The notes: generated by a model not told the origin, from the letters alone. 64,000 bases of DNA from Paracidobacterium acidisoli (GCF_003428625.2 NZ_QVQT02000006.1:310001-374000); one strand, 5' to 3'. Shown: positions 25,073 through 33,782, counted from the stretch's first letter. Translations and numbers: made by a program.

Positions 25073-25348
25073 ATGGTTAGCTATATGCCCGTTTTATGGA
25101 TCGTGTGGGCCGTTGTTTTAAGCATCCTGCTGATCCTTCTCGCATATCGTGGAACGCTCACCCGCTACGAAGAAGATCAGCTCTTCCTCGATCCGGCCGA
25201 GGATCACCAGAAATCAGCACAGGCCGCTATCCTGAAACGGATCGATAAAATTCAGCCCTTTGTGCGTGTCTCCATTGGAGCCACCTGCGTGATGACCGCC
25301 GGGATTCTGGGCATATATGTCTGGGATGCCATTCAGCATCTGAACTAG
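25073..25348 (+). CDS. Small two-helix membrane protein, unknown function
   Basis: 91 residues from ATG 25073, which has GAGG seven to eight bases upstream. Two hydrophobic segments: MPVLWIVWAVVLSILLILLAY (residues 5-25) and VRVSIGATCVMTAGILGIYV near the C-terminus, separated by an acidic linker YEEDQLFLDPAEDHQKSAQAAI. The linker and helix order suggest an N-out or hairpin topology. I do not recognise a named family. Stands alone between an HhH lipoprotein and yceI. Confidence 0.65.
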   Translation: MVSYMPVLWIVWAVVLSILLILLAYRGTLTRYEEDQLFLDPAEDHQKSAQAAILKRIDKIQPFVRVSIGATCVMTAGILGIYVWDAIQHLN

Positions 25349-25381
25349 CTTCCGGCAGCTCTGCTCTCTCCGCTCCGACCT

Positions 25382-25420
25382 CCGGAAGGGCGATTCGCGA
25401 TGGTCTGAATCGCCTTCCGG
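25382..25420. terminator. Long hairpin between convergent membrane gene and yceI
   Basis: CCGGAAGG plus CGATTC (25382-25396, one bulged G) pairs with GAATCG plus CCTTCCGG (25407-25420). Fourteen base pairs with a 10-nt loop; probably ends transcripts from both sides. Confidence 0.6.
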
Positions 25421-25467
25421 CAGCAGGGGCGGCACCACCGCCAGGAGGCTCTCTCCCAGGCGGCAGC

Positions 25468-26079
25468 TTACGGCTTCAGACCTTCCACAGTTCCCTTCGC
25501 TTCCACATCGATCGCCACTTCCTTATCCACGCGGAACAGAAAATTACTCGGATTTTTCATGCCCCAGGCAACGTAAGGGATGACGAAGTGCGTCGATGCC
25601 GTCACGTGTCCGCCGGCATCGGCCTCGACCTTCAGCGCAAGCGTGAGCGGGTGATCCTTTCCGTGGAGCGTAAATGTGCCGTCCACGGTTACGTTTTGCG
25701 CATCGCCCGGCTTCACCGTTCCTGAAACCTTCTGCGGATGGAAGATGATCTGCGGATAACGCGGGCTTTCGAGCACGTCGCTCTGCATACGGCGGTCGCG
25801 CGCGCCCTCGCCGCTCTGGCCGCTGGCTGCATCGACAAGGACCTCTCCCTCGGCGACGCCTGAGGCCGGATCGAAGGTGATCAACCCGCCCTTGAGCTGA
25901 AAGGTTCCGTGGACGGTGTGCATATTGCCCTGCAGCGTCCAGTGAATCTGCGTCTGCGACGGATCGAGATGCACGGTGACCTGCGATGTGGACTGAGCGA
26001 CGGCGGCCGGCACGAAGCAGGCCAGCAGAGCAAGGGCACACATCGAGGCAAATCTGAAGCGAAGGCAAATGGGGCGCAT
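25468..26079 (-). CDS. YceI-family periplasmic lipid-binding protein
   Basis: 203 residues. A signal peptide (CALALLACFVPAAVAQS) leads to a lipocalin-like YceI domain: VTVHLDPSQTQIHWTLQGNMHTVHGTFQ, LVDAASGQSGEGARDRRMQSDVLESPRYPQIIFH and FTLHGKDHPLTLALKVEA in order. YceI proteins bind isoprenoid or polyprenoid lipids in the periplasm. It lies 47 bp after the flavin hydroxylase in the same minus-strand run as the type III polyketide synthase, so it may bind that pathway's lipid product (inference). Confidence 0.9.
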   Translation of the reverse strand: MRPICLRFRFASMCALALLACFVPAAVAQSTSQVTVHLDPSQTQIHWTLQGNMHTVHGTFQLKGGLITFDPASGVAEGEVLVDAASGQSGEGARDRRMQSDVLESPRYPQIIFHPQKVSGTVKPGDAQNVTVDGTFTLHGKDHPLTLALKVEADAGGHVTASTHFVIPYVAWGMKNPSNFLFRVDKEVAIDVEAKGTVEGLKP

Positions 26080-26126
26080 CTGTGTCTCCGTTTTGGGTCT
26101 CCGTTTCGACGGTTTCCGTTTCCGGG

Positions 26127-27251
26127 TCAGAACTGACCGGCCAGCAACAGCCGCGCGCCGAGCTCCGGTCCATAGCGGAGGAGGAGCTTCGGCAGCGGTT
26201 CTTCTCTGAGATGCACGGTCAGCAGCTTTTGAAAGAGCGCAGGACGCTCGGCGAATACCCGCAGCACCCGCCTGCGCAGAGAGGGCCGCTGATCCATCAG
26301 CAGCATCGCCGCGGCGATGGTCTGCGGCACGCGCAGAGTGCCGGCATGCTGTGAGGCGTAACGCGCGAGATCGCCCGCGGCAATGGATTCCGTGAGCAGC
26401 GCCGCCTGCCGGAAGGCTACCGCCAGCCCCTCGCCGGTAATGGCGTCCACCGATCCCGACGCATCGCCGACCAGCGCGACATTGCCGCTCACCACGCGGC
26501 GCAGGCGGCTGCTGGTGGTGATCGCGCCGCGCTCGCGTGTGGTGGCTTCGGCTCCGTAGAGTCTTGCGCGCAGAAGCGGATTGCTGTTCACGAACTCGCG
26601 GACACGGGCACGCTCGGGAAAGCGCGAGACGACAGCGACGCAGACCTCCTGCTCGCTCAGCGGCGTCACATACGCCTGGCCGAGATCACTCCAGTGAATC
26701 TCGACATACGGGCTCCACGGCCGGACACGGTAGTGCATGCGAAAGCCGAAGCGGCGATGCTTTAACGTGCGATCCTCAAGACCGGCCCAGGAGCGCACCC
26801 GCGAGGCGTGGCCATCGGCTCCCACCAGCCACTGATAGCGGCAGCGCTCGCCGCCGACGCGAATGGGAAGGCCGTTCTGCACCACCACGGGGCTGCCCCA
26901 TGCGGTGCGGACACCCGCCTCCTCAGCGCGCCGCACCAGCAGCGAGTGCAGAGTGAGGCGGCGAATGCCGAGTCCTGCCCTGCCGCCGCCGAACTCAGCG
27001 GAGACGAACGAGCGTTCATCGACGAATCGTATGCCCCGAAAGGGCGCTCCGGCATCGGGAGGCAGATCGACACCGAGCCGGCTCAGAGCATCGAGCGAGT
27101 CCGGCATCAGTCCTTCGCCGCAAGCCTTGTCGATGGGAGGCTGCAGTGCATCGGCGACCAGCACATCCGCGCCGCGCAGCCGCAGGGCGATCGCCGCTGC
27201 CAGACCGGCAGGGCCACCGCCCACAATCAGCACATCGCAGCTCTGCTTCAA
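26127..27251 (-). CDS. FAD-dependent hydroxylase / geranylgeranyl-reductase-like flavoprotein
   Basis: 374 residues from TTG 27251, chosen because AGGAG lies five bases upstream and the dinucleotide motif follows at once: CDVLIVGGGPAGLAAAIAL. The second FAD motif GDASGSVDAITGEGLAVAF is present, as is the DG-type motif VGADGHASRVRSWAGL. Length and motifs match group A flavin monooxygenases. It starts one base after the type III PKS stop, so they are coupled. In known phenolic-lipid operons (srsA-srsB-srsC) a flavoprotein hydroxylase oxidises the resorcinol ring to a quinone; the same role is inferred. A methyltransferase (SrsB-like) is missing. Confidence 0.82.
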   Translation of the reverse strand: MKQSCDVLIVGGGPAGLAAAIALRLRGADVLVADALQPPIDKACGEGLMPDSLDALSRLGVDLPPDAGAPFRGIRFVDERSFVSAEFGGGRAGLGIRRLTLHSLLVRRAEEAGVRTAWGSPVVVQNGLPIRVGGERCRYQWLVGADGHASRVRSWAGLEDRTLKHRRFGFRMHYRVRPWSPYVEIHWSDLGQAYVTPLSEQEVCVAVVSRFPERARVREFVNSNPLLRARLYGAEATTRERGAITTSSRLRRVVSGNVALVGDASGSVDAITGEGLAVAFRQAALLTESIAAGDLARYASQHAGTLRVPQTIAAAMLLMDQRPSLRRRVLRVFAERPALFQKLLTVHLREEPLPKLLLRYGPELGARLLLAGQF

Positions 27252-27252
27252 C

Positions 27253-28314
27253 TTACTCCTGCCACTCCAGCAACAGCATCTCAGCGCAGAAGCCAGGCCC
27301 CATCGCAGCCAGAATGCTGCGCGTTCCCGGCTTCGGACGCTGCCGCCTGATGACTTCATCCAGCACCACCAGCACAGATGCCGACGAGAGATTGCCCACA
27401 CGCCGCAGCGCCTCCCAGGAGACCTCCAGCGCGCTTCTTTCAATGCCCAGTGCTTCGGCCGATGCCTCCAGCACCCTCGGCCCTCCGGTGTGCATGATCC
27501 ATGAGCCGATATCGCTGCGCGTCAGCCCCTGCGTGGCGAGAAACGCGTCGACATCGCGGCCCAGATTTTCGCGCACCACCTTCGGCACATCGGGCGAGAG
27601 AACGATGCGGAATCCTTTTTCGGAGATATCCCAGCCCATCACGTCCTCCGTGTCCGGATAAAAGACCTGATGGCTGGCAACGATGCGCGGGCCCTTTGCG
27701 GGAAGATCGACTTTGTCGCCCGCGACGAGAACGGCGCCGGCGCCGTCTCCAAAGAGCCCCGATGAGATGAGGTTCGCAACCGAGAGATCGTCGCGCCGCC
27801 AGGTGAGCGAGCAGAGCTCGACCGAGAGCAGCACGGCGACATGATCCGGCCAGGCGCGAAGATAATCGGCAACCCGCGCCAGTCCCGCCGCGCCGGCAAC
27901 GCAGCCCAGTCCGAAGATCGGGTTGCGCTTAATATGCGGCGAGAGCTTCATGCGGTTCACCAGCCGCGCGTCGATCGACGGACTGGCTACGCCGGTGACA
28001 GAGACAAAGAACAGCGCATCGATCTGGTGCGGAGCGAGACCGCACTGGCGAAGCACGCAGTGCAGGGCGCGCTCGCCCAGCTCCTCCGCCACTTCAATCC
28101 AGACATTGTTGGTTTTTCCCCAGGTATCAAGCGCCTCGTACTCTTCAAGAGGCCGTGAGAAGTAGCGTCCATCGACGCCGGTGCGAAGATGCAGCCGCTC
28201 GAGCACAGCAGCATTGTCGAGCTCCGCGCCCCAGTGCTTCAGCAGCGCGTTCAGCACTTCTCTCTGTGTGAAGTAGTGCGGCGGATATTCGGTGGAAGTG
28301 CTGACAATATGCAT
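27253..28314 (-). CDS. Type III polyketide synthase (chalcone/stilbene synthase family)
   Basis: 353 residues from ATG 28314, with AGGAGG 13 bases upstream. The thiolase-fold catalytic triad is complete: Cys138 in GLGCVAGAAG, His275 in IMHTGGPR and Asn308 in VGNLSSASVLV. Other family phrases are SVTGVASPSIDARLVN and LFGDGAGAVLV. Bacterial enzymes of this kind condense fatty acyl starters with malonyl-CoA to alkylresorcinols or alkylpyrones that enter membranes. Directly coupled to the flavin hydroxylase and lying downstream of a two-component system; a pair of direct repeats sits in its promoter region. Product class is inferred. Confidence 0.92.
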   Translation of the reverse strand: MHIVSTSTEYPPHYFTQREVLNALLKHWGAELDNAAVLERLHLRTGVDGRYFSRPLEEYEALDTWGKTNNVWIEVAEELGERALHCVLRQCGLAPHQIDALFFVSVTGVASPSIDARLVNRMKLSPHIKRNPIFGLGCVAGAAGLARVADYLRAWPDHVAVLLSVELCSLTWRRDDLSVANLISSGLFGDGAGAVLVAGDKVDLPAKGPRIVASHQVFYPDTEDVMGWDISEKGFRIVLSPDVPKVVRENLGRDVDAFLATQGLTRSDIGSWIMHTGGPRVLEASAEALGIERSALEVSWEALRRVGNLSSASVLVVLDEVIRRQRPKPGTRSILAAMGPGFCAEMLLLEWQE

Positions 28315-28352
28315 AAGCAGTCTGGTTCCTCCTCTGCCCTTTATGCTCAGAG

Positions 28353-28387
28353 AAGATACCTGAGTGCAAGCATAAGATGCCTGAGTG
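28353..28387. promoter_or_regulatory. Paired 14-bp direct repeats, 21 bp apart, upstream of the PKS
   Basis: AAGATACCTGAGTG (28353-28366) and AAGATGCCTGAGTG (28374-28387) match at 13 of 14 positions and repeat at exactly 21 bp, two helical turns. They lie 39-73 bp upstream of the PKS start. OmpR-class regulators bind direct repeats, and such a regulator is encoded just upstream (29932-30606). Binding is inferred. Confidence 0.55.
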
Positions 28388-28418
28388 AATGTGGATCGTC
28401 GGCGCAATGACTATTACT

Positions 28419-29948
28419 TCATACTGACAACTCTCTGACATTGCCCCCGGACGATGCCGGATTTTCTGACTCTTCGCTGCTGAATACAATGCCGTCCGCA
28501 GCCGCTGCGCCTGGTGTGAGCGGCATTTCAATCGTGATGCAGGCTCCGTGCTCGGCGGCATCGGCCGAGCGATTCTGCGCGAGAGCTCTTCCTCCGTGCG
28601 CGCCGGCGACGGCATTGACAAAGGCCAGCCCAAGGCCGTGTCCTTCCGATCTGCTTCCCTTCGCGAAACGCTGAAAGATGCGCGGCAGCAGATCGGCGGC
28701 AAATCCCGGCCCGTCATCGGTCACACGCACTCGTGCCATGCCATCCGTCGACGTCACGGAAAAGGTGACATGCGCGCCTTCGCCCGCGTAGCGAAGCTCA
28801 TTCTCCATGAGATTGGTCAGCAGGCGGGTAAAGAGCTGTACATCGACGGCTGCGGGAAGAGGACGATCGACCTCTATCCTGAGCTTCTGGCGCTTCTCGG
28901 CAAAGGCCGGAGCATATAACTCCGCCACGCGACCCGCCAGTTCCGCGAGGTCCACCTTCTCGACGTGCAGATGCAGCGCGCCGCCCTCCGCTTCCGCCAG
29001 ATCGAGCGAGGTGGTGATCACTCCCGACAGATGATCGAGACTCTCGATGGCTTTCGCCACCAGATCGCGCGAGAACTCTTCGTCTTCGAGCGACAGCGCA
29101 ATCTCGAGGCTTCCGCGCACCGAGGTGATCGGACTCTTCAGATCGTGCGCCACCGAATCGGTAAGCGTGCGCAGCTGATTCACCGACGCCGAGATGCGTT
29201 CGAGCATGTTGTTGAAGGTGCGCGCCAGCCTCGCGATCTCATCCTGCTGCATGCCGACCGGAACGCGCGTGCTCAGATCGTGGGTGCGAATGCTCGCCGC
29301 CGTTCCCGTGATCGCGTCCACCCGCTTCAGCATCCTGCGCAGCCCCAGCAGCGTGATCAGAAAGCCGAGGCCCACCATGAAGACCCAGCCCAGGATAAAG
29401 CGGATCAGCAGACGGTTGAGCATCTCCGCGGCGTTCGCGTCCTGAAGACCGAGCCAGACGTGCCCGTCGCCGCCGCTCATCGGCACCATGACCACGCGAA
29501 AGGGCGAGCGCCAGCCGTGAATCTCGAGCGAGGCCGGTGCGGCGTTGCGCGGGTTCATCTTCTGTATCGCCGCGAGGAACTGCTGATTGTCCTTCGGCCC
29601 GACCCAGACCAGCAGATTGTCAGAGGCGTCATACTCGGCAAAGAAGACGGTGCTGCCCGAGGTGCGATTTCCCCGGCTGTCGTAGGCCATCTCCTGCGTC
29701 GCCAGCTCGGCGACCTCTTCGACGATGCGGTCATACAACGCATCGCGGGGCGTGGTCAGCGCCACCTGCTTCAGCGTCTCGCTCTCCCCCACCAGCCAGG
29801 AGTCGCTGCGCTCGCGCACCGTTCCGGCGACCAGCACGTACATGGCCCAGAAAATCAGCGCGCAGCCGGCGGCAAAGACCAGCGTGCTGCCCAGCGCCAG
29901 CCTCCATGCCGCGGTGCGGTAGAAGGATCGGCTAATCCTTGAGAACAT
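28419..29948 (-). CDS. Sensor histidine kinase (HAMP-HisKA-HATPase)
   Basis: 509 residues. Two membrane helices (LALGSTLVFAAGCALIFWAM near 16-35, FILGWVFMVGLGFLITLLGL near 188-207) bracket a periplasmic sensor of about 150 residues that I do not recognise. A HAMP linker (IRTHDLSTRVPVG), the H-box SVAHDLKSPI, the N-box NLMENELRYAGEG and G-boxes DDGPGFAADLLPRIFQRF and GHGLGLAFV follow. It overlaps the response regulator by 17 bp and would phosphorylate it. C-terminal tail of about 30 residues is acidic and unstructured-looking. Signal unknown. Confidence 0.93.
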   Translation of the reverse strand: MFSRISRSFYRTAAWRLALGSTLVFAAGCALIFWAMYVLVAGTVRERSDSWLVGESETLKQVALTTPRDALYDRIVEEVAELATQEMAYDSRGNRTSGSTVFFAEYDASDNLLVWVGPKDNQQFLAAIQKMNPRNAAPASLEIHGWRSPFRVVMVPMSGGDGHVWLGLQDANAAEMLNRLLIRFILGWVFMVGLGFLITLLGLRRMLKRVDAITGTAASIRTHDLSTRVPVGMQQDEIARLARTFNNMLERISASVNQLRTLTDSVAHDLKSPITSVRGSLEIALSLEDEEFSRDLVAKAIESLDHLSGVITTSLDLAEAEGGALHLHVEKVDLAELAGRVAELYAPAFAEKRQKLRIEVDRPLPAAVDVQLFTRLLTNLMENELRYAGEGAHVTFSVTSTDGMARVRVTDDGPGFAADLLPRIFQRFAKGSRSEGHGLGLAFVNAVAGAHGGRALAQNRSADAAEHGACITIEMPLTPGAAAADGIVFSSEESENPASSGGNVRELSV

Positions 29949-30606
29949 AACCCACTCCGCGCATGGTGCGGATCAGAGGCCGCTCGGCATTCCGGTCCAC
30001 CTTGTTGCGCAGACGATGAATGTGCACATCCACGATATTCGTGGATGTATCGATCCGCATCTTCCATACATGATCGAGCACCATGGCGCGCGTCACCACG
30101 CGTCCCGCATTCCGGCACAGGTACTCGAGCAGGCCGAACTCCTGCTGCGTAAGCTGCAGCTCCACGCCGCCGCGTTTCGCCTCGCGACGGATCAGATCGA
30201 GCTCAAGGTCGGCGACACGCAGCCGGACCGCCTCCGGCTGGCCGGCGGTGCTTCTCCGCAGCAGAGCGCGCAGCCGCGCCAGCAGCTCGGCCACGGCAAA
30301 GGGCTTGGTCAGATAATCGTCGCCGCCGCGCTCGAGGCCCAGCACACGCTCGTCCACCGAGCGGCGGGCGGAGAGAATCAGCACCGGCGCGGCTACGCCC
30401 TGCGCCCGCATGCGCTGAATCAGCTCCAGACCATCCATGTCGGGCAGAGTGAGATCGACGACGATGGCGTCGTGCACACCCTCCAGCGACAGCTTCTCCG
30501 CATCGGCTGCTTCCCCTGACGCATCCACGCGAAATCCCGCTTCGCCGAGTGCCCTTACCAGAAATTCACGAATCGTTTTGTCGTCTTCGACCACCAGCAA
30601 CCGCAT
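29932..30606 (-). CDS. OmpR-family response regulator
   Basis: 224 residues from ATG 30606, giving the conserved start MRLLVVEDDKTI. Receiver domain: acidic pair Glu7-Asp8-Asp9, phospho-acceptor Asp51 in VVDLTLPDMDG, Lys in YLTKPFAVAEL. The winged-helix output domain (about 125-222) ends NIVDVHIHRLRNKVD and TMRGVGYVLKD. Partner of the histidine kinase with which it overlaps. Its stop-to-start distance from the upstream aminotransferase is 20 bp, so all three may share a transcript. The paired direct repeats near 28360 are a candidate target. Confidence 0.95.
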   Translation of the reverse strand: MRLLVVEDDKTIREFLVRALGEAGFRVDASGEAADAEKLSLEGVHDAIVVDLTLPDMDGLELIQRMRAQGVAAPVLILSARRSVDERVLGLERGGDDYLTKPFAVAELLARLRALLRRSTAGQPEAVRLRVADLELDLIRREAKRGGVELQLTQQEFGLLEYLCRNAGRVVTRAMVLDHVWKMRIDTSTNIVDVHIHRLRNKVDRNAERPLIRTMRGVGYVLKD

Positions 30607-30626
30607 GAGGCCCTGCCTTTCTTCCC

Positions 30627-32003
30627 TTAAATCTTTATCGCGCGCGTTGCCAGGTGCAGCGCATCCCGCCAGAAGCGTCTGGATGAATGGACGAGATCGA
30701 GCACATTGTCGATAGCTCGAACAAAATGGTCCAGGCTTTCCTCTTCGGCGTTCAGCGGCGGCGCGGCCTTGAGCACTGAAAAATCGTTGCCGCAAATCTG
30801 TGTCAGGACGCCATGATCGCAATACATGCGCATCACCAGCATCTGGCCGAACATGGCGGGGTGGATGCGATGAAAAGCCTCATACGAAAGGCGCAGCCCG
30901 AGTGACTTCGGCGCTTTGAATGCGATGCCGGTAAAGAAGCCCATGCCGCGGACCTCGGCCACCATTTCGTATTTAGAGCATACCTCGCGCAGGCGCTGCC
31001 GGAAGACTTCGCCGAAAGCCAGCGCACGCTCTCCCATCCGCTCCTGCTCCAGTACTTCCAGCGTGGCCAGCCCGGCGCGCATCGCCAGCCCGCTTTCGCT
31101 GTACGTCGAAGTATGCACGATGGCGCGGCGCAGCGAGCCGTAAACGCTGTCGTATATATCGTCGGTCATGAGCACCGCGCCCACCGGCACCAGCCCGCCG
31201 CTGAGCGCTTTGGCGAGGATGACCATATCCGGGTCAAGCCCGTAATGATGGCCGGCGAGAAAGCGTCCGGTACGCCAGAGACCGGTCTGCACTTCGTCTA
31301 TGACCAGCAGTGTGCCGCAGCGGCGGCAGAGCTGCTGCGCTCCTTCGAGATATTCCCGGCCCGGCACGAGGATACCGCCCTCCCCCTGGATCGGCTCAAG
31401 AATGAGCGCTGCATGCTTCTTTGCAGCCAGCCGGCGCTCCAGCGCAGCGAGATCGCCGAAGGGGACGAACTCCACGCCAGGAATGAGCGGGCCGAAGCCC
31501 TCCGACCAGAAACCATTGTCCATCAGCGCCAGCGCGCCGCAGCTTAGCCCGTGGAAGGCCCCACGGGCTGCCAGCAGACCGCTGCGCCCCGTAAAGGCGC
31601 GCGAGAACTTGATGGCCGTCTCCACACCCTCGCTGCCCGAGCTGCAGAAATACGCCTTGTTCAGGCGGCCTCCCGCGCGTCGGCAAAGCTGCTCCGCCAG
31701 CTCGCCCGCCGAAGCCGCCACATGACTCTGCAGCATGGAAGGACCGCAGCGTCCAAGCTCGGCATACAACGCCTCAACGATGTGCGGATGATTGTGCCCG
31801 GCATTGTAGACACAGTATCCGGAGAGGAAATCGAGGATGGTACGGCCATCAGCCGTCTCCAGCTTTTCGCCCCGGCAGCGCACGTATTCCGCATTCATCT
31901 CAAGCAGGTTCAGCAGACGCACCCATTGAGGGTTCACGTGCTGCGTATAGGCGCTCTGCGCCTCTGTCTCAGTCATCTCCGCCGGTGCGCCGGTGCTCGT
32001 CAC
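30627..32003 (-). CDS. Class III PLP-dependent aminotransferase
   Basis: 458 residues from GTG 32003, preferred because AGAGGA lies seven bases upstream; ATG 31976 is an alternative and the open frame to 32204 is not conserved-looking. Fold type I motifs: FCSSGSEGVETAIKFSR, LLVIDEVQTGLWRTGRF (Asp binding pyridine N), and the Schiff-base Lys in ILAKALSGGLVPVGA. Similar to ornithine/acetylornithine or putrescine aminotransferases, and to HpnO of hopanoid side-chain synthesis; substrate cannot be set from sequence. The C-terminal part (about 380-458) has a Phe/Tyr-rich segment, RMYCDHGVLTQICGNDF. Confidence 0.85.
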   Translation of the reverse strand: MTSTGAPAEMTETEAQSAYTQHVNPQWVRLLNLLEMNAEYVRCRGEKLETADGRTILDFLSGYCVYNAGHNHPHIVEALYAELGRCGPSMLQSHVAASAGELAEQLCRRAGGRLNKAYFCSSGSEGVETAIKFSRAFTGRSGLLAARGAFHGLSCGALALMDNGFWSEGFGPLIPGVEFVPFGDLAALERRLAAKKHAALILEPIQGEGGILVPGREYLEGAQQLCRRCGTLLVIDEVQTGLWRTGRFLAGHHYGLDPDMVILAKALSGGLVPVGAVLMTDDIYDSVYGSLRRAIVHTSTYSESGLAMRAGLATLEVLEQERMGERALAFGEVFRQRLREVCSKYEMVAEVRGMGFFTGIAFKAPKSLGLRLSYEAFHRIHPAMFGQMLVMRMYCDHGVLTQICGNDFSVLKAAPPLNAEEESLDHFVRAIDNVLDLVHSSRRFWRDALHLATRAIKI

Positions 32004-32504
32004 GACAAGGTCCTCTACTTTGAGCCTATCGAGGTGTTCTGTCCAATCCCTGCGGTGGGATGACAAACCTGTAATCTTCGGCCCCGGATCAGGTTTCGTC
32101 TTTGGACTCAAAGGGATGCGCAAGGTAAGCGCCGAACCGCAATTCCTGTCGAAAATATGCAACGGCGACGGTTGCACATATCCGTTCTCGTCACGATTCT
32201 GCACACTCCGATGGATCGGACAGACCGGTGCGCGCCGACGCGGATTTCACTCCTGGACCCTCCAGGCTTTGCCGCCCTTGACGGGCTCCCGCCGCTGCGC
32301 TCATTCTGAAAAGACAGGTGGAGGAGTTCGCCTGGCCAGCTATGGCTGGTTAACCGCTGTCCCTTGCCGGCAGCCAATGACTCCTGACGAGTATTTCGTC
32401 GCGGAGTCGTGTTTTGCGCCGGAAGCTCACCCAAAATTCTGAAGCGATTGCGGCCGCGATGCGGTCACGGCCGGCGTGCGCTGCGCGCCGAAGGGAGCAG
32501 GCGG
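32004..32504. other. 501-bp divergent region, aminotransferase / crcB
   Basis: The left part must carry the minus-strand aminotransferase promoter (not assigned). A TTGACG at 32278-32283 is a possible -35 for crcB. The fluoride riboswitch occupies 32315-32385, leaving about 120 bp to crcB without recognised genes. Confidence 0.5.
32315..32400 (+). ncRNA. Fluoride riboswitch (crcB motif) with downstream hairpin
   Basis: The aptamer elements occur in order. GGTG (32317-32320) pairs with CGCC (32329-32332); GGAGT in the loop (32322-32326) can pair with ACTCC (32380-32384). CCAGC/GCTGG form an extra hairpin (32336-32349). AACCGCTG then CAGCCAATGACTCCT matches the conserved AACCGC...GCTGATGACTCCT part of the motif. 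A small hairpin GACGA/TCGTC (32386-32400) follows. The next gene on the strand is crcB, the fluoride exporter these riboswitches usually control. Recognition by eye, not by covariance model. Confidence 0.85.
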
Positions 32505-32882
32505 ATGATGAAGCTTTTCTGGGTTGGACTGGGCGGAGCCATGGGCTCGATCGCCCGCTATCTGGTCGGGTTGTGGATCTTCGAGTGGCTGGGCACGCGC
32601 TTTCCGTACGGCACGTTCTTCATCAACATGAGCGGCTGCTTCATCATCGGCCTCGCGCTGACGGTGCTCGACACGCACCTGCGCCTGCCGCAGGAATGGC
32701 GGCTGGCCATCCCCATCGGCTTTGTCGGCGCGTACACGACATTCTCGACCTTCGAGTATGAGACGCTGCGCGCCTTTCAGCACGGGCAGCCGTCGACCGC
32801 TCTGCTTTATCTGGGGATGAGCATCATTATCGGCTTCGCCGCGGTATGGCTCGGCACCCTGGCCGGCGGCCTCTTCGCCTGA
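32505..32882 (+). CDS. crcB: Fluoride ion channel/exporter CrcB (Fluc)
   Basis: 125 residues from ATG 32505 (GGGAG upstream; ATG 32508 is an alternative). Four membrane helices with Fluc signatures: GGAMGSIARYLVGLW, GTFFINMSGCFIIGLAL (pore Asn) and GFVGAYTTFSTFEYE (Phe box and polar track). The protein dimerises in the inner membrane and passes fluoride out of the cell. A fluoride riboswitch lies 120 bp upstream. Convergent with folD, 6 bp apart. Confidence 0.95.
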   Translation: MMKLFWVGLGGAMGSIARYLVGLWIFEWLGTRFPYGTFFINMSGCFIIGLALTVLDTHLRLPQEWRLAIPIGFVGAYTTFSTFEYETLRAFQHGQPSTALLYLGMSIIIGFAAVWLGTLAGGLFA

Positions 32883-32888
32883 GCGGAC

Positions 32889-33740
32889 TCAGGCGATGCC
32901 TGCGGCCTTCTCGGCGGCCTCGACGGTCTGCGCGATCAGCGTGGCGATGGTCATCGGTCCCACACCGCCGGGCACCGGCGTCCAGGCCGAGCAGCGATCG
33001 ATGACCGCGCTCAGCTCGATATCGCCCACGCCTCCGGGATGGTAGCCCGCGTCGACGACGACGGCGCCATCGCGAATCCAGCTGCCTTTGATGAACTCCG
33101 GCCTGCCGACCGCGCCGACGACGATCTCCGCGCGCTGCACGATCTCAGCCAGATTTTTCGTGCGCGAGTGGCAGATGGTGACCGTCGCGTTTGCGCCCAG
33201 CAGCATCATGGCCATGGGCTTGCCGAGGATCGGGCTGCGGCCCACGACGACGGCTTCCTTCCCTGACGGATCAATGCCGTAGCGCTTCAGCAGACGCATG
33301 ATGCCGGCCGGCGTGGCCGATCCATAAGCCGCCTCGCCCATGGCCATGCGGCCGAAGCCGTGGCTGGTCACGCCGTCCACATCCTTCTCGATGGCGATGC
33401 GGTCGAAGCATTCACGCTCCTCGATCTGCTTCGGCACCGGATGCTGCAGCAGAATGCCGCGCACGCGCGGGCTGGCGTTCAGCTCGTCGATCGTTGCCAG
33501 CAGCTCTTCGGTGGTGGTCTCTTCCGGCAGCGCGACGCTCTGCGACTCCATGCCGACGCGGCGGCAGGCATTGCCCTTCATGCGAACATAGGTCGCCGAG
33601 GCCGGATCGCTGCCCACGAGGATCGTGGCCAGAATCGGCGGCTCCCCGCCTGTCTTTTTCTGAAGCTGTTCGACCCGCGCCTGAAGTTCGCCTTCAAGCT
33701 CCTTCGCGTATGCCTTGCCGTCGAGAACCATTCCTGCCAT
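32889..33740 (-). CDS. folD: Bifunctional methylenetetrahydrofolate dehydrogenase/cyclohydrolase FolD
   Basis: 283 residues, standard for FolD, which interconverts 5,10-methylene-, methenyl- and 10-formyl-tetrahydrofolate. Signatures: [14 protein letters not shown] (the Lys is catalytic), [12 protein letters not shown], the NADP loop [17 protein letters not shown] and [15 protein letters not shown]. The ATG at 33740 yields [16 protein letters not shown] triple CAGGGCT heptamer lies just upstream (33762-33782). Stand-alone; no operon partner. Confidence 0.96.
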   Translation of the reverse strand: MAGMVLDGKAYAKELEGELQARVEQLQKKTGGEPPILATILVGSDPASATYVRMKGNACRRVGMESQSVALPEETTTEELLATIDELNASPRVRGILLQHPVPKQIEERECFDRIAIEKDVDGVTSHGFGRMAMGEAAYGSATPAGIMRLLKRYGIDPSGKEAVVVGRSPILGKPMAMMLLGANATVTICHSRTKNLAEIVQRAEIVVGAVGRPEFIKGSWIRDGAVVVDAGYHPGGVGDIELSAVIDRCSAWTPVPGGVGPMTIATLIAQTVEAAEKAAGIA

Positions 33741-33761
33741 ATCTTCCAGTGTACGGAAGAA

Positions 33762-33782
33762 CAGGGCTCAGGGCTCAGGGCT
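33762..33782 (+). repeat. Three identical heptamers upstream of folD
   Basis: CAGGGCT repeated exactly three times (33762, 33769, 33776). Same 7-bp period and CAGNNNN pattern as arrays at 13.7, 14.9, 47.2 and 60.1 kb. No inverted arm was seen here. Confidence 0.75.
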
